From NCBI GenBank assembly GCA_039680225.1, contig JBDKTK010000043.1:1-13462 (forward strand): DNA of 13,462 nucleotides, written 5' to 3'. Shown one piece after another: positions 1 through 7,325 of the stretch (position 1 is its first letter; every line of letters starts with the position of its first letter). The DNA is from JBDKTK01 sp039680225 (GTDB lineage Bacteria; Desulfobacterota; Syntrophia; Syntrophales; UBA4778). A model generated the notes under the pieces. It was given only the letters and a program-made list of their open reading frames with translations, searched no databases and was not told the DNA's origin. The position numbers and the translations under genes are program-made.

Positions 1-1335
1 ATCAACCTGCATTTTACCAACGACTTTCATGCGATTGAGAGCGCCCATAATCTGCTGTCAACCATGGTGGACAATTCGGTATTCCATGAGAACCCTCTGA
101 ATATCGATCCGCGAAAGATCACTTGGCGCCGCGTGCTTGACATGAACGACAGGTTCCTCCGGGAGATCGTCATCGGCCTCGGCGGGACCGTGAACGGCGT
201 CCCCCGGGAAACCGGGTTTGACATTGTTCCCTCCAGCGAGATCATGGCGATCCTGTGCCTCTCGAAGTCCTATGCCGAATTGAAGAAGAAAATCCGCAAT
301 ATCCTCGTGGGGTTCACGTCCGACGACCGCCCGGTCCTGGCGGGCGACCTCAAGGTCGAAGGGGCCGTGACGGCGCTTCTGAAATATGCCCTGCTCCCGA
401 ATCTGGTCCAGACGACGGAAAATGTGCCGGCCGTCATTCACGGCGGGCCTTTTGCCAACATCGCCCAGGGCACCAGCAGCATCCTGGGGACCCACCTGGC
501 GCTTTGCCTTGCCGATTATGTCGTCACGGAGGCCGGTTTCGGATTCGACCTGGGGGCGGAAAAGTTTTTCGACATAGTCGCCCCTTACGGGAACCTGAAC
601 CCGCGCATCGTGGTGCTTGTGGCCACTGTGCGCGCGCTTAAATACCATGCTGGGATCGACAGGGCGGTACTCGATAAAAGCAATCCGCGGGCGGCCGTCC
701 TCGGCATGGCCAATCTCCGGAAGCATTATCAGAACATCGACAAGTTCGGGGTCCCCTGCGTTATCGCCCTCAACCGCTTCCCTTCCGACACGGATGAAGA
801 GATAAAGGCTGTCATCAAGGCGGCCGAAAAAGACGGGATAAACATCGCGCCCTGCGATATCTTCAGGCTTGGCGGCAATGGCGGGCTGGAACTGGCCGAG
901 AAGACCCTCGAGGTCCTCGCAGCGCCGCAGAGTGATTTCCGTCCCCTGTATAACTGGAAGGAACCGGTCGAGGACAAAATCTTCAAGATTGCCAGTGAGA
1001 TCTACGGCGCCGTTTCGATCGACTATCAGCCCCTCGCCCGGCGAAACCTTGACATGATAAACAAATACGGGTTTGACAAACTCCCGATCTGCATTGCGAA
1101 AACCCAGCAGTCCCTTTCGGACAACCCGAAACTGCTGGGGCTGCCCCGCGACTTCGTGGTAACCGTCAGGGAAATAAAAATAGCCTCCGGGGCCGGTTTC
1201 CTCATCCCCATCACGGGCGAGATCCTCCGCATGCCCGGACTGTCAAGAATGCCGGCTGCTTTCAACATCGACATTGACGACGACGGCAACATCTCCGGCG
1301 TAAGCAGTCCCGGCGAAATAATTCCGCTGTCCTGA
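1..1335 (+). CDS. fhs: Formate--tetrahydrofolate ligase, 3' part (5' end outside window)
   Basis: ATP-dependent ligation of formate to tetrahydrofolate, giving 10-formyl-THF; a cytosolic enzyme of one-carbon metabolism and of the methyl branch of the Wood-Ljungdahl pathway. The frame is open from base 1, so the ATG at 64 is internal: the residues before it (INLHFTNDFHAIESAHNLLS) match the conserved family stretch INLHFTGDFHA. Visible residues 148-185 carry the family blocks GGPFANIAQGTSS and DYVVTEAGFGFDLGAEKFFD. Later come GVPCVIALNRFPSDTDEE, AKTQQSLSDNPKLLG and the C-terminal GAGFLIPITGEILRMPGL followed by a DIDDDGNISG tail. Bacterial FTHFS is about 556 residues; 444 are visible, so roughly 110 are missing, including the P-loop-like ATP site. 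The protein reads intact to its TGA. The identification is secure; whether it works in acetogenesis, formate oxidation or only folate interconversion cannot be told from this gene alone. Confidence 0.96.
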   Translation: MNLHFTNDFHAIESAHNLLSTMVDNSVFHENPLNIDPRKITWRRVLDMNDRFLREIVIGLGGTVNGVPRETGFDIVPSSEIMAILCLSKSYAELKKKIRNILVGFTSDDRPVLAGDLKVEGAVTALLKYALLPNLVQTTENVPAVIHGGPFANIAQGTSSILGTHLALCLADYVVTEAGFGFDLGAEKFFDIVAPYGNLNPRIVVLVATVRALKYHAGIDRAVLDKSNPRAAVLGMANLRKHYQNIDKFGVPCVIALNRFPSDTDEEIKAVIKAAEKDGINIAPCDIFRLGGNGGLELAEKTLEVLAAPQSDFRPLYNWKEPVEDKIFKIASEIYGAVSIDYQPLARRNLDMINKYGFDKLPICIAKTQQSLSDNPKLLGLPRDFVVTVREIKIASGAGFLIPITGEILRMPGLSRMPAAFNIDIDDDGNISGVSSPGEIIPLS

Positions 1336-1427
1336 CGGGCTGCTGAATTCCTCGAACCTTTACCTGATGCGGAAATCAAATTGGAAGGGTCAGAAAAAGA
1401 AAGTGGATGTTTTGTAATCTCAACAAC

Positions 1428-1456
1428 TTCACTAATTTGAGGATTGATTTTATAAT
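1428..1456 (+). promoter_or_regulatory. Candidate sigma70 promoter of the 124-aa gene
   Basis: A perfect -10 box TATAAT lies at 1451-1456, with TTCACT at 1428-1433 and a 17-nt spacer. It sits in the AT-rich stretch between the fhs stop and the next start at 1518, leaving a leader of about 55 nt. The -35 box matches consensus at only 4 of 6 positions. No intrinsic terminator is visible after fhs, so readthrough from fhs is also possible. Confidence 0.45.
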
Positions 1457-1517
1457 TAGCGCGGGCTGAATCTGGAAACACTCTGTGCGCGAGTCAATAA
1501 CAAGATTGGAGCATGAT

Positions 1518-1892
1518 ATGGAGCTTTGCGAACGAACGGTCATGGATAACGGGCTTGTTCTCGAGATTTGGGATGAGTCGAGGAAAATAGCTGATGACAC
1601 ATTCAGAGTGACACTTGCTGCAAGGGTTAAAGTTGCGGTGAAGAAAGAGTATTTGCCCGACCTTGAGCATTATAGGACCGTATTGAGGGTCTTTGGCCAT
1701 GAGATCCTTTTTGAACAGGTTAAGGAGAGGTCTTTCGTAAGAACCGATGAGAAGGATGAAATTTATAATCAGCTTTTGGGGGAATTCAGGGATACGACCC
1801 TTAAATATATCTCCCGCCCGAACTTCCCGGCCGGCTTTGTTATGTCAAAATTCATGGAAATCCAGAGGAACCCTTATAAATACAAGAACTAG
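1518..1892 (+). CDS. Conserved-looking protein of unknown function, 124 aa
   Basis: I do not recognise a named family. The protein begins MELCERTVMDNGLVLEIWDE and is soluble, with no signal peptide or membrane segment. An N-terminal half with alternating beta-like hydrophobics (LVLEIWD, FRVTLAARVKV) is followed by a helical, charged C-terminal half ending in KFMEIQRNPYKYKN. I chose ATG 1518 because TTGGAG at 1506-1511 sits 6 nt upstream. A GTG at 1485 would add 11 residues but has no Shine-Dalgarno sequence. From memory, similar short proteins with an N-terminal LEIWD-type strand occur as unnamed hypotheticals in deltaproteobacteria, but I cannot verify this here. It stands alone: 182 nt after fhs and 94 nt before the radical SAM gene. 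Its codon use resembles AT-richer genes more than its GC-rich neighbours, which may reflect low expression or a different history. Confidence 0.8.
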   Translation: MELCERTVMDNGLVLEIWDESRKIADDTFRVTLAARVKVAVKKEYLPDLEHYRTVLRVFGHEILFEQVKERSFVRTDEKDEIYNQLLGEFRDTTLKYISRPNFPAGFVMSKFMEIQRNPYKYKN

Positions 1893-1986
1893 TCCCGGAA
1901 AACCTGACTTTACTGTATATAAACCGATCCACCCTTCTTTCCTTGCTTTCGGCATTATGATATAAGCCATTGATTAAAAATGCGAA

Positions 1987-4452
1987 ATGGGCGTTTCAGT
2001 GCCGGAAAAAAAACTAGATAAAATCCTCTCCCGGGTGGAAAGGCCGAGCCGCTACATAGGGGGGGAGGTAAATTCAATTATAAAAAGGGCGGACCCATCC
2101 GCCCTGAAGTTCGCCCTTGCGTTCCCCGACGTCTACGAGGTCGGGATGTCCCACCTGGGCATTCAGATCCTGTATTCGATTCTCAACGCCCGCAACGACA
2201 TTGCTGCGGAGCGCTTTTTCGCGCCCTGGCCCGACCTGGAGGAAAAATTGCGGGCCGGCGGTATACCGCTCTGCTCACTGGAGAACAGGGTCCCCCTCAG
2301 CAAATTCGACATAATCGGGTTCTCCCTCCAGTACGAGCTGTCCTTCACAAATGTCCTTAACATGCTGGACCTGGGAGGCGTGCCGCTCAGGGCGTGCGAC
2401 CGGAAAGGCAAATGCCCGATTGTTGTCGCCGGCGGGCCCTGCGCGTTCAACCCGGCCCCCATGGCGGATTTCGTTGATGCTTTCGTTATCGGCGAAGGGG
2501 AAGAGGCCGTAACGGAAATTGCCGATGCGGTCCTCGCGGCTAAACGGAAGAATCTGGACCGGAACGAAATCCTGAATAGCCTTTCAGAAATAGATGGAAT
2601 TTACGTTCCATCGGTAAACCGGGGCAAGATGATCCGCAAGCGGGCCGTTGCCGACCTCAATGCCTGGCGCGTTCCCCTCAATCCCATGGTCCCGCTCGCG
2701 AAGGCCGTTCATGACCGGATCAACCTGGAAATCGCCCGGGGCTGCACACGGGGGTGCCGTTTCTGCCAGGCGGGCATGGTCTGGAGGCCGCTCAGGGAGA
2801 GGTCGCAATCCGTCCTGGAGGAGATGGCGCGGGAAATGATCTCCTCGACGGGATATGAGGAACTTTCTCTCCTGTCCCTCAGCACCGGCGATTATTCCCG
2901 GGTGGAGCAACTGCTCTCATCTCTCATGAACAGCTACTGCGACCGGCGCATCGCGGTGTCGCTCCCGTCATTGCGCACGGAAACTCTTACGGAAGGCCTG
3001 ATTGAACAGGTGAGAAGGGTCAGGAAAACGAGCTTCACCCTGGCCCCGGAGGCCGGTACGGAAAAGCTGCGCCGGACCATCAACAAGGGGAACACGGAAG
3101 AGGACCTGATAACCGCGGCAGAGAAGGTGTTTTCCGCAGGCTGGCGGGCCATCAAGCTGTATTTCATGCTCGGGCTGCCGGGCGAAACGCAGGACGACCT
3201 CGACGGGATAATAGACCTCGCGGCGAGGGTGGCCCGCGCGGGGGGCAACCGCCGGCAGGTGACAGTGAGCGTATCGAGCTTTGTCCCGAAGCCGCACACG
3301 CCCTTCCAGTGGGAAAGACAGATAAGCGTGGACGAGATCCGGGATAAACAGGCCTACCTGAAAAAGAACCTCAGGAACAGGAATATCGCCTTCAAATGGC
3401 ATGCTGCGGAAATGAGCCTGCTGGAAGGGATATTCTCGCGCGGGGATGAAAAGCTCGGAGACTTGATAGAAACAGCCTTCCGGCTGGGGGCGAGGTTTGA
3501 CGGCTGGACGGATTATTTCAATCCCGGTTTATGGGAATCGGCAATGGACTCGTGCGGCATAAGCGCCGGACCATACCTGCGGGAAAAAGCCCTTTCGGAC
3601 AATCTTCCCTGGGACAATGTAGATTGCGGGATCTCCCGGGAATTCCTCGTTGCGGAGCGGGAAAAAGCGTTGCTGGGGGAGGCCACTGCCGACTGCAGGC
3701 ATGCGGAGTGCAGCAATTGCGGAGTGTGCGGGGCCGGGTTGGGCCTTGCGGAATCCGCGGCAGGGGAGGCGCAAAAACCGGGGCCGGCGCTAATCAGCGG
3801 GGAAACGGCGAAGTACAGGATATTTTACGCGAAGAGGGGGCGCTCCCGCTTCATTTCCCACCTGGAAACGACGTCCGTGCTTATCAGGGCCTTGCGCCGC
3901 TCGGGAGTTGCATTCAATTTCTCAAACGGCTATCATCCTCACCCGAAGATATCGTTTGTATTTGCCCTGCCGGTGGGGGTAGAAAGCGAGTGCGAGTGCG
4001 CGGAAATAGAAATAAACGGGCGGGCGCCCGATAAGGCAGAGATAAATAAATCGTTGCCGGAGGGTATGGAAATCCTTCAGATCGAGAGATTCGAACATTC
4101 CATCAGCGGCGGGATTTCGGGGTTCCGCTACTCTTTTCACCTGGCCCCCGGAATGGCGGACATGGCGAAAATAAGAATCGACGATTTCCTTAGCTCCCCG
4201 GAGTTTGTAATAATGCGGAAATCAAAACAGAAGGAAGCCAGCCGGGACATCCGCCCCCTCGTGTCCGATATTTCGCTCGCGGGACAAACGCTCGAAGCTT
4301 CGCTGGCATTCGGCCCCGAAGGAGGGGTAAGGCCGTCGGAAGTCCTGACCGGCATATTGGGAATCAGTCCTGAGCAGGCCGAATCGGTCCTGGTCAGGAA
4401 GACCCGGATTTTGCACAAATCAGATCCACTGATCGGAGCCGTTAATGACTAA
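1987..4452 (+). CDS. TIGR03960-type radical SAM protein fused to a DUF2344 domain
   Basis: Cytosolic iron-sulfur protein of 821 residues combining two modules. Residues 1-600 form a TIGR03960-type radical SAM protein with a B12-binding-like N-terminal region (FPDVYEVGMSHLG near residue 47). The canonical CX3CX2C cluster motif is C253, C257, C260 in GCTRGCRFCQAGMVWRP. A second Cys-rich segment, C570, C575, C578, C581 (DCRHAECSNCGVCG), closes this module. Residues from about 608 to 800 form a DUF2344 (TIGR03936) domain beginning YRIFYAKRGRSRFISHLET with SNGYHPHPKISFVFALPVG. The exact reaction is not established as far as I know. The recurring company of RNase E/G and the L21/L27 genes suggests RNA or ribosome-linked chemistry; this is inference. 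The N-terminal region lacks the DxHxxG cobalamin motif. ATG 1987 has no clear Shine-Dalgarno, so the start is slightly uncertain. The 3' end overlaps rng by 8 nt. Confidence 0.93.
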   Translation: MGVSVPEKKLDKILSRVERPSRYIGGEVNSIIKRADPSALKFALAFPDVYEVGMSHLGIQILYSILNARNDIAAERFFAPWPDLEEKLRAGGIPLCSLENRVPLSKFDIIGFSLQYELSFTNVLNMLDLGGVPLRACDRKGKCPIVVAGGPCAFNPAPMADFVDAFVIGEGEEAVTEIADAVLAAKRKNLDRNEILNSLSEIDGIYVPSVNRGKMIRKRAVADLNAWRVPLNPMVPLAKAVHDRINLEIARGCTRGCRFCQAGMVWRPLRERSQSVLEEMAREMISSTGYEELSLLSLSTGDYSRVEQLLSSLMNSYCDRRIAVSLPSLRTETLTEGLIEQVRRVRKTSFTLAPEAGTEKLRRTINKGNTEEDLITAAEKVFSAGWRAIKLYFMLGLPGETQDDLDGIIDLAARVARAGGNRRQVTVSVSSFVPKPHTPFQWERQISVDEIRDKQAYLKKNLRNRNIAFKWHAAEMSLLEGIFSRGDEKLGDLIETAFRLGARFDGWTDYFNPGLWESAMDSCGISAGPYLREKALSDNLPWDNVDCGISREFLVAEREKALLGEATADCRHAECSNCGVCGAGLGLAESAAGEAQKPGPALISGETAKYRIFYAKRGRSRFISHLETTSVLIRALRRSGVAFNFSNGYHPHPKISFVFALPVGVESECECAEIEINGRAPDKAEINKSLPEGMEILQIERFEHSISGGISGFRYSFHLAPGMADMAKIRIDDFLSSPEFVIMRKSKQKEASRDIRPLVSDISLAGQTLEASLAFGPEGGVRPSEVLTGILGISPEQAESVLVRKTRILHKSDPLIGAVND

Positions 4453-5965
4453 GGAAATGATCTTCAACTGCACCGAACATGAGACCCGGATAGCGATCCT
4501 GGCAAACGGAATATTATCCAATATTTACATCGAAAGGGACGCGGAGAGCGGCCTTGTGGGCAATATTTATAAAGGCAGGGTGGTGCGAGTCCTGCCGGGC
4601 ATCCAGGCGGCTTTCGTCGATATCGGCCTGGAGCGGACGGCTTTCCTCTACGTCTCGGACGTCTTTTCCGATTTTTCCGAGCTGGAATTCCTGGTCAGCG
4701 AGGAAGATGAGGCCGCCCAGCAGGATACGATGGAATACGAAATGAGGATCAGGCGCGAGCCCGTCAACATCGAAGACCTCATAATGGAAGGCCAGGAGAT
4801 CCTCGTCCAGGTCGCCAAGGAGCCCATCGGTACCAAGGGGGCGCGGCTGACCACCCATATCTCGCTGCCCGGAAGGAACCTTGTCCTGATGCCGACGGTG
4901 GGGCACATCGGGATTTCCCGGCGCATCCAGAACGAAGAGGAGCGCAAGCGCCTGCGCGACACCATAGAGCGCCTGCGCCCGGAGAAGTACGGCTTTATCG
5001 CGCGGACGGTCAGCGAGGGCAAGCGCGAGGAAGAACTGAGGGCGGACCTGGAATACCTGGTCAGGATCTGGGAGAACATCCGGGCCAAACGCGACCGGGT
5101 CGGGGTGCCCGGCCTGGTCCACAAGGAGATCGGCATGACCCTCAGAGCCATCCGCGACCTGTACACGAAAGACGTCAGCCGCATCGTCATCGACTCGCCC
5201 AACGAATATAAGAAGATTCTGGAGTTCATGACCAACTTCATGCCGCATATCAATTATTACATGGAGCTGTACGACAAGCGGGAGCCCATCTTCGACGCTT
5301 TCGGAGTGGAACTCGATATCAGCAGGGCCCTCAACAAGAAGGTCTGGCTCAAGTCGGGGGGCTATATCGTGATCGAGACCACGGAGGCATTGTGCGCCAT
5401 TGACGTCAACACGGGGAAGTACGTGGGCAAGCGGAACATCGAAGAGACGATCCTCAACACCAACCTGGAAGCCGTCAAGGAGATCTCCTACCAGCTGCGC
5501 CTGAGGAACCTCGGGGGCATAATCATTATTGATTTCATCGATATGGAAAACGAGGCGCACCGGGAAAAGGTGTTCAACACCCTCAAAGAGGAAATGGAAA
5601 AAGACAAGAACAAGACAAATATCCTGAAGATTTCAGAACTGGGCCTGGTCGAAATGACCCGCCAGAGGAGCGGCAAGAACCTTGACCGGATCCTGTCGGA
5701 GACCTGCCCGTACTGCGAAGGGAAAGGAACAGTTAAATCGAAAATGACCATCTGCTTTGAAATATACCGCGAACTGGAAAGAGAAGGGCTGGAGAACATT
5801 AAATCCACCCTGTGCGTCCTGGCTCATCCCGACATAGCCAAGCTGCTGATGGAAGACGAGAAGAACACCATTGAAAAGCTCGAGGCAAAGCTCAAAAAGA
5901 AAATAATGATCAAAGTGGACAACAGCTTCCACCAGGAAAATTACGAAATAATTTCGATGCAGTAA
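4445..5965 (+). CDS. rng: Ribonuclease G (RNase E/G family endoribonuclease)
   Basis: Mg-dependent single-strand endoribonuclease acting in 5S/16S rRNA maturation and mRNA decay; cytosolic, normally dimeric. The 506-residue length fits RNase G; the long disordered tail of RNase E is absent. An S1 RNA-binding domain spans about residues 36-130 (NIYKGRVVRVLPGIQAAFVD). The catalytic domain has the metal ligands D320 in AIDVNTGKYVG and D363 in IIIIDFIDM. Their spacing of 43 residues equals D303-D346 of E. coli RNase E. The Zn-link cysteines C421 and C424 (CPYCEGKG) are also at the E. coli spacing from the second aspartate (58). Start ATG 4445 lies inside the end of the radical SAM gene, 8 nt overlapping, with no separate strong ribosome binding site, consistent with translational coupling. 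No damage is visible. Confidence 0.96.
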   Translation: MTKEMIFNCTEHETRIAILANGILSNIYIERDAESGLVGNIYKGRVVRVLPGIQAAFVDIGLERTAFLYVSDVFSDFSELEFLVSEEDEAAQQDTMEYEMRIRREPVNIEDLIMEGQEILVQVAKEPIGTKGARLTTHISLPGRNLVLMPTVGHIGISRRIQNEEERKRLRDTIERLRPEKYGFIARTVSEGKREEELRADLEYLVRIWENIRAKRDRVGVPGLVHKEIGMTLRAIRDLYTKDVSRIVIDSPNEYKKILEFMTNFMPHINYYMELYDKREPIFDAFGVELDISRALNKKVWLKSGGYIVIETTEALCAIDVNTGKYVGKRNIEETILNTNLEAVKEISYQLRLRNLGGIIIIDFIDMENEAHREKVFNTLKEEMEKDKNKTNILKISELGLVEMTRQRSGKNLDRILSETCPYCEGKGTVKSKMTICFEIYRELEREGLENIKSTLCVLAHPDIAKLLMEDEKNTIEKLEAKLKKKIMIKVDNSFHQENYEIISMQ

Positions 5966-6021
5966 GCGCCGCATTCGCTATCCCCGATCCGGTTTGAATA
6001 AATCTGTACACTCTCCCTAAG

Positions 6022-6045
6022 TGCCCCTGCCTGCAGGCAGGGGCA
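6022..6045. repeat. Perfect 24-bp palindrome after rng
   Basis: The half-site TGCCCCTGCCTG is followed immediately by its exact reverse complement, without a loop, centred between 6033 and 6034. A second short palindrome, GGGCATGCCC, overlaps its edge at 6041-6050. No T-run follows, so it is not a classical intrinsic terminator, although the strong stem could stop or stabilise the end of the rng transcript. It might also be a dispersed palindromic element or a protein binding site. Confidence 0.6.
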
Positions 6046-6074
6046 TGCCCATTTCTTCAATGTATTACAATCGC

Positions 6075-6152
6075 GGTAAGCATTGAAGTTAATAATACGG
6101 TAGGCATTAAAGTTAATATACGGGTAGGCATAAAAGAATAATTATAGGTAAG
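6075..6152 (+). repeat. Tandem 24-bp direct repeats (three units plus a partial fourth)
   Basis: Units begin at 6075, 6099, 6123 and, degenerate, 6147, spaced exactly 24 bp. Each of the first three starts with a shared core of about 14 bp (consensus GGTARGCATWRAAG) and ends in an AT-rich tail; the fourth keeps only GGTAAG. Units 1 and 2 differ at two of the first 20 positions. Placement directly upstream of a small gene and its candidate promoter suggests iterated regulator binding sites, but a decaying microsatellite-like repeat is an alternative. Confidence 0.65.
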
Positions 6153-6159
6153 ATATATC

Positions 6160-6188
6160 TTGCACATATGTGGTCATATGGGTATAAG
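6160..6188 (+). promoter_or_regulatory. Candidate promoter with overlapping palindromes, upstream of the 83-aa gene
   Basis: TATAAG at 6183-6188 lies 17 nt downstream of a weak TTGCAC at 6160-6165. The palindrome CACATATGTG (6163-6172) overlaps the -35 box and spacer, and AGATATATCT (6151-6160) lies just upstream. That is the geometry expected of an operator for a dimeric repressor. The promoter boxes are weak matches, so this is a suggestion only. Confidence 0.33.
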
Positions 6189-6219
6189 TAGGGCAAAATA
6201 TTGTTGAGGAGTTGAAGGA

Positions 6220-6471
6220 ATGAAAAAGAAGCTTGTCCCCATTTTTGTTCCATCCCTGATTGCAATACTGCTTAACGGAGAAGAAATAAAAGGGGAATGC
6301 CTTACGAGGGAGGAAGCCGAGGCCATTCGGGATAAGTCCTATTCAATTATGTTGCCGGAATCGATGCTGGAAGTAATGAAAGAGAACAGGGGGTACCAGG
6401 ACATCAATCCCGATAATTGCTGGGAAGAGTACATGGAAATCCGGAGCGCCCGGGAACATAGTGCGCACTGA
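6220..6471 (+). CDS. Small conserved-looking protein of unknown function, 83 aa
   Basis: The protein starts MKKKLVPIFVPSLIAILLNG, continues with an acidic helical part (LTREEAEAIRDKSYSIMLPE) and ends with RGYQDINPDNCWEEYMEIRS. The N-terminal hydrophobic stretch is short and reads more like a buried helix than a signal peptide. From memory, the pattern of VPxFVP, LTREEAExIRD and RGYxDIxPENCWEEW recurs in unnamed short proteins of proteobacteria; I cannot assign a function. A strong Shine-Dalgarno TTGAGGAG (6204-6211) lies 8 nt before ATG 6220. It is a single-gene unit, separated from rng by 254 nt of repeat-bearing DNA and followed by a candidate terminator. The repeats and palindromes upstream suggest it is regulated. 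Confidence 0.85.
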   Translation: MKKKLVPIFVPSLIAILLNGEEIKGECLTREEAEAIRDKSYSIMLPESMLEVMKENRGYQDINPDNCWEEYMEIRSAREHSAH

Positions 6472-6497
6472 ATTTGCACAAAATGCTCATCTGATAT

Positions 6498-6535
6498 AAA
6501 CTGAATCAAAATAATCCAAATCAGTTTCATTTTTT
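6498..6535 (+). terminator. Candidate intrinsic terminator after the 83-aa gene
   Basis: AAACTGA (6498-6504) pairs with TCAGTTT (6521-6527) and is followed by a six-T tract at 6530-6535. The stem is only 7 bp, AT-rich, with a 16-nt loop, so termination would be inefficient. It is well placed between the stop at 6471 and the rplU promoter. Confidence 0.4.
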
Positions 6536-6608
6536 CATCTTCTCCCCTTTTCCAGAGGCAGATGGAGGGGATTTTGTCATAAGAGGCCAGTTATGAGCCT
6601 AAAAAAGG

Positions 6609-6638
6609 TTGACAAATAACTTATCGTGAAATTATAAT
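6609..6638 (+). promoter_or_regulatory. Consensus sigma70 promoter of rplU-rpmA
   Basis: Exact TTGACA (6609-6614) and exact TATAAT (6633-6638) with an 18-nt spacer. The transcript would start near 6645, leaving a leader of about 27 nt before the rplU ATG. That is too short for the usual structured autoregulatory leader. Strength fits a ribosomal protein operon and shows that rplU-rpmA is transcribed independently of rng. Confidence 0.85.
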
Positions 6639-6671
6639 CCGCTCTTTCAATTTCTCGGGAAGGTTCAAACA

Positions 6672-6983
6672 ATGTATGCAGTTATAAAAACAGGCGGCAA
6701 ACAGTACAGGGTTTCGGAAGGAGATTTCATCTCCGTTGAATTGCTCGAGACGGAAGCCGGGGCAACAGTCACGTTCAATGAAGTCCTCATGGTGGCCAAG
6801 GACGGGGACGTCAGGGTAGGGCGGCCGTTCCTGGAAAACGCCAGGGTTATCGGAGAAGTCATTGATCTGGGCAAGGGGCCCAAGATAACGATATTCAAAC
6901 ATAAACGCAGGAAAGGCTTCCGGAAGAAGACCGGGCACCGCCAGCCTGTAGTTAATCTGAAGATAAAAGAGATTTCGGCATAA
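6672..6983 (+). CDS. rplU: 50S ribosomal protein L21
   Basis: Large-subunit protein that binds 23S rRNA near L20. The 103 residues match the usual length. The start MYAVIKTGGKQYRVSEGD and the C-terminal signature IFKHKRRKGFRKKTGHRQP are diagnostic. The GGGAAGG Shine-Dalgarno (6657-6663) precedes ATG 6672 by 8 nt. rpmA follows after 10 nt in one operon. Confidence 0.98.
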   Translation: MYAVIKTGGKQYRVSEGDFISVELLETEAGATVTFNEVLMVAKDGDVRVGRPFLENARVIGEVIDLGKGPKITIFKHKRRKGFRKKTGHRQPVVNLKIKEISA

Positions 6984-6993
6984 GGAGGACCTG

Positions 6994-7248
6994 ATGGCTC
7001 ATAAGAAAGGTCAGGGCAGCACCCGTAACGGAAGAGACAGCAATGCCCAGAGGCGCGGGGTAAAGGTTTTTGACGGCGAGTCCGTCAGCGCCGGCGCCAT
7101 CATAATTCGCCAGCTCGGCACAAAGGTCCACCCCGGAAATAATGTGGGGATGGGCAGGGATTATACATTGTTTTCACTGATCGACGGGACAGTCCAGTTC
7201 GAGAGAAAAGACCGCAAAAGGAAAAAAGTCAGCGTTTACGCCTCATAA
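6994..7248 (+). CDS. rpmA: 50S ribosomal protein L27
   Basis: Large-subunit protein whose flexible N-terminus reaches the peptidyl transferase centre. The 84 residues begin directly with MAHKKGQGSTRNGRDSNAQR. There is no N-terminal extension of the kind Firmicutes cleave off, which argues for a Gram-negative host. The family block GVKVFDGESVSAGAIIIRQ and the HPGNNVGMGRDYTLFSLIDG core are intact. AGGAGG sits just before the start. In many bacteria obgE comes next; here it does not. Confidence 0.98.
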   Translation: MAHKKGQGSTRNGRDSNAQRRGVKVFDGESVSAGAIIIRQLGTKVHPGNNVGMGRDYTLFSLIDGTVQFERKDRKRKKVSVYAS

Positions 7249-7278
7249 AATAATTTTGTTGATAAGCATACAAAATGC

Positions 7279-7307
7279 TTGACATAATCAAATTTTCTGT
7301 TTATAGA
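7279..7307 (+). promoter_or_regulatory. Sigma70 promoter of the cold-shock gene leader
   Basis: Exact TTGACA (7279-7284), a 17-nt spacer and TATAGA (7302-7307). The predicted start near 7314 gives a leader of about 135 nt before the cold-shock ATG, a length typical of csp mRNAs. Confidence 0.65.
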
Positions 7308-7325
7308 TTTCAACAAAAATTATAG

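Noticed and set aside
58..726. A 222-residue minus-strand frame opposite fhs
   Set aside because: Shadow of the conserved FTHFS coding sequence; no ribosome binding site or recognisable domain.
4514..5560. A 348-residue open frame on the minus strand opposite rng
   Set aside because: It lies entirely across the catalytic RNase G frame, whose motifs and spacing are intact; its composition (Asp, Arg, Pro rich) is a codon-bias shadow.
6075..6152. CRISPR array
   Set aside because: The repeats are contiguous 24-bp units with diverged tails, without unique spacers of constant length and without cas genes.
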